DNA of 64,000 nucleotides from Euonymus europaeus (Eukaryota; Streptophyta; Magnoliopsida; Celastrales; Celastraceae): assembly GCA_963580455.1 (NCBI GenBank), contig OY756957.1, positions 21,803,001 through 21,867,000 on the forward strand, read 5' to 3'. A model generated the notes under the pieces. That model made no database searches. It had not been told where the DNA came from and saw only the letters and a list, made by a program, of their open reading frames with translations. Of the stretch, positions 56,973 through 64,000 are shown piece after piece; positions within the stretch are counted from its first letter, which is position 1, and each line of letters begins with the position of its first letter. Made by a program: the position numbers and the translations under genes.

Positions 56973-59900
56973 AGAGAATGAGAGATTTAAGAGAGTTTGA
57001 CTTTGGAATGGACTTTAGACCAACGATTCAACGAGGTTTCCACAAGATTTGGAAGATTTGAGATAAGTTCCATATTTTTGTAAAAGTTAAGGGTTTTGTG
57101 ATTTCAATTAGAACATTGAATAGATGTTTTAGGATGATTATATAGATTGATTTGAGTCCATTTATGATATTATATACTATGTTGATTATCAATTTGTGAA
57201 TTTGGAAGCTTAAAGACTTGATTTGGGATTCTAGAGAGAGAAAGGTAATTTATTTTGATTTATCTTGGGTTTGATAATTGGAAATATATTGTTTGTAATT
57301 AATGATGAATTTATCATATGGTATATTTGGAAAGCCTAAACCCTAGAAACCAAAAATTGTAGCTTTTGTTAGTTTGGATTCAAGGTAGGGGATTTCTAGC
57401 CCAATCTATTTCATTTTTGATATTGATATCTAAAGTGCAGTAATTTTTCTTCATTGTTCTTCTATATTTGAGTTCTTTCCTTGTTTGCTTCCTAAGGAAG
57501 AATAAACTTAGGAATATTTTCATAATCTATAAATTGTTAGATGCATACCCGAATTGATTGCTTAGTCTTATATTGAGCATGAATAGTTCTTGTTCATGCA
57601 TCATGAGTACCTAATATATATGTAGGGTTTGTATATCTATATATATCATGGCATGCTTGGCTTTTCTTATAATAGAGCCACTTAGGAAGATCGGGTAAGG
57701 ACTCAAAGTTCCCGTAGGTTGATTTAAAGTCATGTGCGAGGAAGGTTGTGGAACCCGAGCTTGCTTCCTACCAAATGAAACCCATGTGAGGAAACACACA
57801 GAGATCTCGATGGTCGATTTGATTGAGCCTTAATTAGTTTGGGCAAGATGGGAGTCTTATAGTTGGTTTTATTCCTCATGAGGTTAAATGGTCACAGTGT
57901 TCACCGCCGGTTGGAATGGATGCTCGGTGCATCATTCCGAGTTGGCTTATGAGGAAGAGACATGATCTCGAAATTGGTTGATATTCATTGTTGTGGTTCA
58001 TGGTCTAGGGCATATTGCTGCATTGAACTTATCCTTTAATTTCATCTTATTAATTATTTCATGAGTCCTCTTTAACTCTATTGAGCCATTGGTCACCCTT
58101 TTCCTTCTTTCTTTCCTCACAACTGAGTTTGATTCTAGAACCGACACTGTGGATCAGTAGGAAGCCTGATGACATGGTGCCACCTGGAGATGTTAGGATT
58201 GGTTTGGCTAGCGGGTTAATTCATTCCTTATGTTTTGACTTTATGTATGATTTTTTTGTATGTTTGAATACACTTGTAAATCACCTCTTCGGTGTGAATA
58301 TGGATGTGGTCGAGAGGTTGTGCTGTGGAACGGGACAGCCAGACTGAATTTTTCTAATGGATTGTATGTTTGATACATGTAAGAATGTGATGCCTATTAT
58401 GTGATTGGGGATGCGTGCTATGTGATGGTCGGGGGCCTTTATGTGACTATGTGGTTTTGTACTGTGCTCATCCAGGTTGGCATCCTTCGATATACGGGGA
58501 AGTGTTGTCAGATTTTGGATAAAAATTGGTGGATAATAGATGGTTGGAGTAGGATTGAATATCATTATGATAATGTGGAGGTTAAATATCATGTGGATAT
58601 CGGTTAGCTTAATACTAGCACCTCTCAGGCCAGGTCGTTACTATGAGAATATGTGACGAGGATGGTTGGAAAATGATTGTGGTGGTTAGGCACTTTCATT
58701 TGGATGGTCAACTACTCCGATCAGTGGCCAGACAGAGGAGCTCCGGTGTGGTTTGAGTTTTTGTGGGAGAGAGAAAATGAGAGATGTGAGAGAAAGTTGA
58801 TGGTTGAAGAAAGAGAGAGTGTTTATATAGAAGTGTAATGCTGGTGTGGAATGGTGAGGTGGCATGTCACATAAATTTGGGTACTATTGGGCACTACAAT
58901 GATGGTCCCTCTAGCAAAATTGTTGATTTATTCGTTAAGGTTTCTAACTAAGAAGTATTTAAATGCATTTCTCATCCTTTCATTTGGCAACGTAATTGTC
59001 TTTCTTGAAGTAACAAATCACAAGCACTAATTTCTAAAAATTTTAACATTTTTGAGTAATTGATTAATTAGATCCTTTTATTTTTGATATATCAACAACA
59101 TTTACTTTTGTGGAATTATTTGTAATTGATTTTGTAGATTATAGTAATTCAATGAGAGCTTACAATTTTTCTTTCATTCTCTGACACGAAAGGAATGGCA
59201 TGAGGTTACATCGATGCAAGTTCTTGCAAATAGTTTTAAAAAAACATTAATTACTTTCACAATACAAACTATATGTGTTCACATTACCGTATTCTTAAAA
59301 TGGCCCATTCTTAAAATTAGAGCAGATGGGGAGATACTTAATGCCAATCTAAACCAATTAGGAGTGCTAAACTAATTATGTACTATACTTCATTGTTGTT
59401 AGCATGAGAATTTTTGTCTGAAGCAAAAACATATTGATACATTATAACTACATCAGCTACCTTTCACTTTTTCACTATTGTATACCTATATGTAAAATTA
59501 ACGCTTCATCACAATTATTTTCTAGACAACGGGAGAAATTGACATGCATCACATATTTTGAGAGGTGTTTACAATACTAAATTTGTCTATGAGTGTGAGC
59601 TATTCCAGGTTCCCCGATTTTCCTTCCATGGTCCTGCATATCAATGTTGTTTCACATCCACCACTGTCGTTCTCAACCTTTATGCTTGACTCTTTGTCTT
59701 TGATTTTTTAAGCCATCATGTTCACAACTTCCCTAATATGGAAAACATATATGATGAAATGTAAAAAATATGAGTTTGTTACATGAGTCCATAGAAAAAG
59801 TAAAGTCTACATAGTATTTACACCATAATTATGCACTGTAATTGGGCTGGACTTGACTCAAAAGTCGGGTTGGACATATTTCAAGGATTGGATCATGCGT

Positions 59901-60780
59901 CAATGGATCAACTTGGTTGCAATATACATGGACTAAGCTGAAAGGAAGGAAATGGGCCATTAATCTAAATATTATGTGAGTCTGGTTTTGTTTGTTAAAA
60001 GATGTAAGACTTGGTCTTATGGGCTACCTAAAATCTAGGAAGCAAAGCTTATCGTAAGTTTGGTAGCTATTTTTGGTGGAACACTATCTCACCTAAATCA
60101 ACTCATCATGGAGGATGAAAAATCACATTTTCACCATTGAAACATAGTTGACACAATATATCAACAACAGGTGAGGAAGTTGAAGCACATGTGAGGGAAT
60201 TTTGGGTGGTTGCAGTCATCTCAAACATGGTATTAAGGGCATTTGATTCAATAGTTTTGAAGAATTATAAAAGCGTGAAGAAGAGAAGACACACACACAC
60301 AAATCACAAAATTCCAGCTCAATGGCTTAAATTTTCGTACTTTCATTTTTTAAGCTTTTAAGCATTCTTGCTATTGTGTACATACATTCAAACCTCTTTG
60401 TATTTAGTTCATTCATCAATGAAGTATTTACATTTATCAATCTTCTTTCAGTATGATTTGCTAGTGAAGCACTCTATAGTGGATCTAGAGTACCTTGAAG
60501 TTTCATGGTGAGATTATGATTTAGCCATTTTCTTTGTACAATCGTTTGCTTTAGAAGTCTTATTACGAGGGTAACTATATTTAATCTTATTTGCAACGAG
60601 GTGACTGCAAGTCTCTAGTACGCTCGAAACAATTTTCTCGCAACCATAATGGTCAGGATTGACCTTTTTGGCAAATTGCAGCTAAATAGAGTTAGCATCC
60701 TTTTTGGCATGTTTGGTGGGACCAAAATCATCCTGATAAAAAATATCACTGAAAAATCAAAGATTTGATAACGATATTGC
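56541..60780. other. Gene-free, repeat-like DNA, probably LTR sequence
   Basis: No gene is supported in these 4.2 kb. At 56640-56880 a near-palindromic word 'gtgcctaggcac' recurs about four times ('gcgcctaggcacacc' type). At 57640-58640 the texture is LTR-like. Around 60700 a leader-like phrase 'tttttggcatgtttggtggg' precedes the gypsy gag remnant and resembles the start of the internal region of Tat/Ogre elements (ttggcacgcccngtgggac), so part of 58640-60690 may be that element's LTR. I could not define ends. Confidence 0.35.
56934..56966. repeat. Microsatellite (AT)n
   Basis: An uninterrupted AT dinucleotide run of about 16 units. Confidence 0.93.
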
Positions 60781-60781
60781 A

Positions 60782-62722
60782 ATGGGAAGCAAACTTAATG
60801 AGGAAGATCCTCCAATAGTAGGGCTCAATCAGTCACAACTACCATCTCAAGAATTCATCACCAAGAGAATAGGCCACCATGAGTAGGCCTTCAAGTCCAG
60901 TTCAATCCAAGCAGATCGATACACTAGATGCAAGATTAACAGAATTATAAACTAAACTTGTACTCATGCTATAGACCGTAATCCAGAATGCAATATAGAC
61001 TGCCATCCATTTTCTCTCAAAAGGACTAGACGAATCTTTTACTAGGGCAGACAAAGGAAAGACAAAACTCTCTGACCTCAGGGGGCATAATTCAGGATCA
61101 CGAGATTCTATCAACAAACAGAGTCAACATGAGCATTCAAGGTACACCCCATCTTACAAGAGGGATGAGAGGATTGCTGCCAAGATCGGTATTAGGCTCT
61201 CACTAGCCCCAAAGGTACAATCTTTGCTCATATGAATCAAAACAACTCTCCTACAACTTATCACCAAAATGAGGTAATCAATACTAATGGCCCTTCCCAA
61301 ATTTCTGGGTTTATTATATATGATAATTCCATTGGTCAAATTCCTCCTGTGGATGTTGATGCAGTTAGAAATGTTGTCCAAGAACTTTACGAACCTGGGC
61401 TCAATAGGTTAAACATTTTTGAATATCATAAGTCGTACATATAGTTCATTGACTGGGAAAATCCATATCCCCGAGGGTTTAGAGTTCCAAAGTTCACCAT
61501 TTTTTTGAATAAGAAATACAGTTTACTGTTGAGCATGTTGCATGCTTTACTTTCTAAGAGATAAGTTGGTTAACTTTGAGAACTTTGATAAATGTAGACT
61601 ACATATATTTCCAAATTTATTAATGGGACCAATATTCACTTGGTTATCAACATTACCAGGAAACTCTATTGGTTCCTAGAGGAAAATCGAAAGGACTTTC
61701 CATACACAATTCTTTAGATATGAGCCAAAAGTCTGCATTGCTAAATTCTTTAGGTTGTCACGATGGTCTAGAGAAAGTTTTGATGCATTCTTAAATAGGT
61801 TCAAAAAGTTGCAAAATCAATGAAAAATCTTTCTTCCTAGGATTGAATTTGTGAAGATGGCTCAACAACATGCCTTGATATTGATATTCGAAAAACGTTT
61901 CAAGGTATGGAATGTCAAGACTGTATGAACTGGCTGGAAAGGTGACAAAATATGAAGAATTGCTGAAAGAAGAGTCTCGAAGGAGAAAGACTTTAGCAAA
62001 AACTTACTATAAAGAAGTGCAACACGACTTGGAGACTGCAAAAGTAGCTAGGAATGCAGGACCAGTCACATGTCCATCATTAACCAAGTATAAAGATAGA
62101 ACAAAAAACCAACCAACAATGGACTAGTATATACTTTTAAGATGCCCAAGACTGAAGAGATTTTTGACTTCTTATTTGTAGAGAAATTCCTGTCATTCTC
62201 TGTTGGTCACAAATTACCAATTATAGGGGAGTTGAAAGGCAAGAAATACTATAAGTTTCATGATCTTTGGTCATATTTAATTGTTAATTGTTGGGATTTG
62301 CAAAACATAATCTAGAAGAATATTAGGAAATAAACCATCAAGTCTTTTGATAAAGAAACCATGTTAGTAGAAGATGATCCATTTCCATTTGTGCCTACAA
62401 TCAATGAAATCAAAGTTGATTTGAAGAGTTTAAAGTGATGCAAATAAGAGATCAATCAATCAAGAATACAGAGGTTAGAACGGAGGCAGAAAATCTGGGA
62501 TGATGTCCAGACTTTGTCTAGACAAAATCGACAATTAAGAACTATAAGGCTGAATCATATGCGTCAAAAACCAAGGTATGTTATACCTTATCCAAGTGAC
62601 TATGATGAAAGGTTGCATCGAGTTCAGAGCCAAAAGTCTCTTTTGCCACTAACCCCGACTCAAAAGTGTAGGCTACAAAAGAAGAATCATGCTTCCAGGT
62701 ACAAAGAGAAATCTTTAAAATA
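60782..62722 (+). pseudogene. Tat/Ogre-like Ty3/gypsy gag, decayed
   Basis: From MGSKLNEEDPPIVGLNQSQL at 60782 the reading is broken by stops and frameshifts. The Tat-type gag pattern is clear: 'DWENPYPRGFRVPKFTIF' (61450-61505), 'FPNLLMGPIFTWLSTL'-like hydrophobic block near 61610-61660, 'SRESFDAFLNRFKKLQNQ' (about 61768-61820), 'ELAGKVTKYEELLKEESRRR' (61930-61990), 'AEEIFDFLFVEKFL'-like block (62145-62190) and 'ELKGKKYYKFHDLWSYLI' (62230-62285). A basic linker follows to 62722. Gag forms the element's particle. Decay is heavy. Confidence 0.75.
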
Positions 62723-64000
62723 GATGCAAGTTGTAGAACATTACTCCCAAAAGTCAATAAGAGTCCAACATATGGGATGGGAGGCCAATCAAGGACCACC
62801 CAGGTATTTAGCAAGGATGGAATGTTAGGCTCCTCTGATTGAATCTATCCAGATGATTCAAAAAGATGAGTCCAAGACAGAAATGATCATACCGAAGAAA
62901 TACCCCGACAAGCATGTAACCAATGATGTTGAACCAGTCGGCAGTTCATATATTGAGGTTATTCTTACTTTTAGTTGTTTCATTGTAGGCACTATTCTTG
63001 TTACATATCATTGTAATATTATCACACTATCACCCATATACAAAGCACCAAATTCTGTAAGCGAGATAAGACAGAAGTAGAATATGCGTAAGAATATCAG
63101 AGCACGGTCACTATCTAGACCGTTGGTGAAGATAAACATAAAAAGTGATATTTGAGAAGCCTTTCTACACCATGGCTCAACACATTCGTCTACTATACAT
63201 TCAAGTATAAATGAATGGTTGTTTTATCAATAGGTGTTGGTGGACAATAGGTCAACAATTAACACATAAAAGTTCTTGGTCTGACAGAGGATGGTCTAAT
63301 ACCAATAGATGTCATAATGACGGGATTCATAGGGGAAGTCACCAAGGCAGTAGGAGTACTTATTAATCCTGCTGATCGTAGGTAGTAAGACCTCATTGGC
63401 TATGTTCTTTTTCTTTAATTCCTATGCTAGGTACCATGCTTTACTAATTAGGAACTAGATTCACACCAACTAGTGTGTACCATCCTCTTTCCATCAACTC
63501 TTGCTATTTTGGAGGGACAATGATGTGGAGATTGTATAGGCAGACAAGAGGTCATTGAAGGCCAACTCAAATAGTGTATAAGCAGAGTACTACGATGAAG
63601 ATATGAGGCTAATAAAGTTTTTTAGCCATATCAATAAGAAAAAACTAAAGTATTTATCTGCATCCAAAACAGAATTCAATTTCATCTTTAAGAAACAAAA
63701 GGAGATGCTCTGGCGTAAGAAAATTGTTCCATATGGGTCGACCTCTATTCCTATCATCAAATAAGTCGCATGAAACCCTATCTCTAGCAGAAAGAGGGGC
63801 ATTGCTAGTTGCAATAATAATAAAAAAAGCTCAAATGCAAGATGCATTAGATAGATTGTTAGTAGATCAAGAATGGGAACAGAACGAAGTAGAAATGATC
63901 TTTGAATAAAAAGAAGAATTTGAACTTAAAGGTTAGGAAATTTGGATTGAAGATATAAAGAAAACACCACCAAAGCTAGATGATATGAAAGTAAAGGTCA
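62723..64000 (+). pseudogene. Tat/Ogre-like gypsy protease region, decayed, open at window end
   Basis: A spacer, then a protease remnant from about 63234: 'VLVDNRSTIN' (the D-S/T-G site, here altered after the Asp), 'LTEDGLIPIDVIMTGFIGEV' (63275-63335) and 'TKAVGVL'. Downstream the familiar 'WIHTN-CVPSSFHQLLLFWRD' stretch appears in another frame (63450-63515), then a non-domain linker. RT is expected beyond position 64000. Several frameshifts make it non-functional. Confidence 0.65.

Noticed and set aside
1..64000. tRNA or rRNA genes
   Set aside because: Scanning by eye for the conserved tRNA B-box word 'ggttcgaatcc' and rRNA landmarks gave no convincing candidate; a covariance-model search would be decisive.

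Overview
The window is nuclear DNA from a flowering plant, most likely a dicot. The evidence is a host gene with many short introns, plastid-type ndhA/ndhI DNA embedded in it, and plant families of LTR retrotransposon, LINE, PIF/Harbinger and Helitron. I cannot name the species. Only one convincing host gene is present: a BRO1-domain protein gene (non-coding first exon ending near 32739, CDS 34206-39790, ten coding exons, 427 codons, MGC lipidation-type N-terminus). Nearly everything else is a mosaic of decayed, nested or rearranged transposable elements.

Left part (1-19 kb): AT-rich repeat sequence; a Ty1/copia deletion derivative (3195-3719); a long copia-type LTR (4390-6045); a second copia remnant (6155-7065) abutting a third copia element (7066-9810, resuming 14372-14785). 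That third element is split by a nested stack: solo LTR A (9811-14366, target duplication gtaaa) itself contains LTR B (10456-12948, target duplication ctacc). On the minus strand, a partial inverted copy of the third copia (14794-16453) is fused in frame to a Ty3/gypsy element (16454-18850). This gives an uninterrupted 527-codon ORF joining the front of a gypsy integrase to the back of a copia integrase.

Middle (19-32 kb): a 184-bp tandem duplication, a kinase-like exon fragment, and a nuclear plastid insert (ndhA 3' end plus ndhI 5' end) sitting inside a 157-bp tandem repeat. Next comes the most striking structure: two inverted arms of about 3.07 kb (22135-25205 and 26312-29380) around a 1.1-kb spacer. 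Each arm carries the 5' region and Rep gene start of the same Helitron. Only the left copy continues to the Rep tyrosines, and both lack the helicase proper. Transcription across it would make a long hairpin RNA, as in maize Mu killer. A small inverted-repeat element, a GC-rich segment of unknown origin, a copia tail and a Harbinger transposase fragment follow.

Right part (40-64 kb): a plant LINE (about 42150-47716), split by a copia-type LTR (about 42965-45240) and lacking its reverse transcriptase core; a complete-looking PIF/Harbinger element (48108-53744, TTA duplication, matching termini, Myb-like gene on + and transposase on -, both decayed); a 2.0-kb LTR with primer-binding site (54007-56028) between ~240-bp direct repeats; repeat-like gene-free DNA; and a decayed Tat/Ogre-like gypsy gag-protease region that runs off the window end. 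No rRNA, tRNA or CRISPR was seen.
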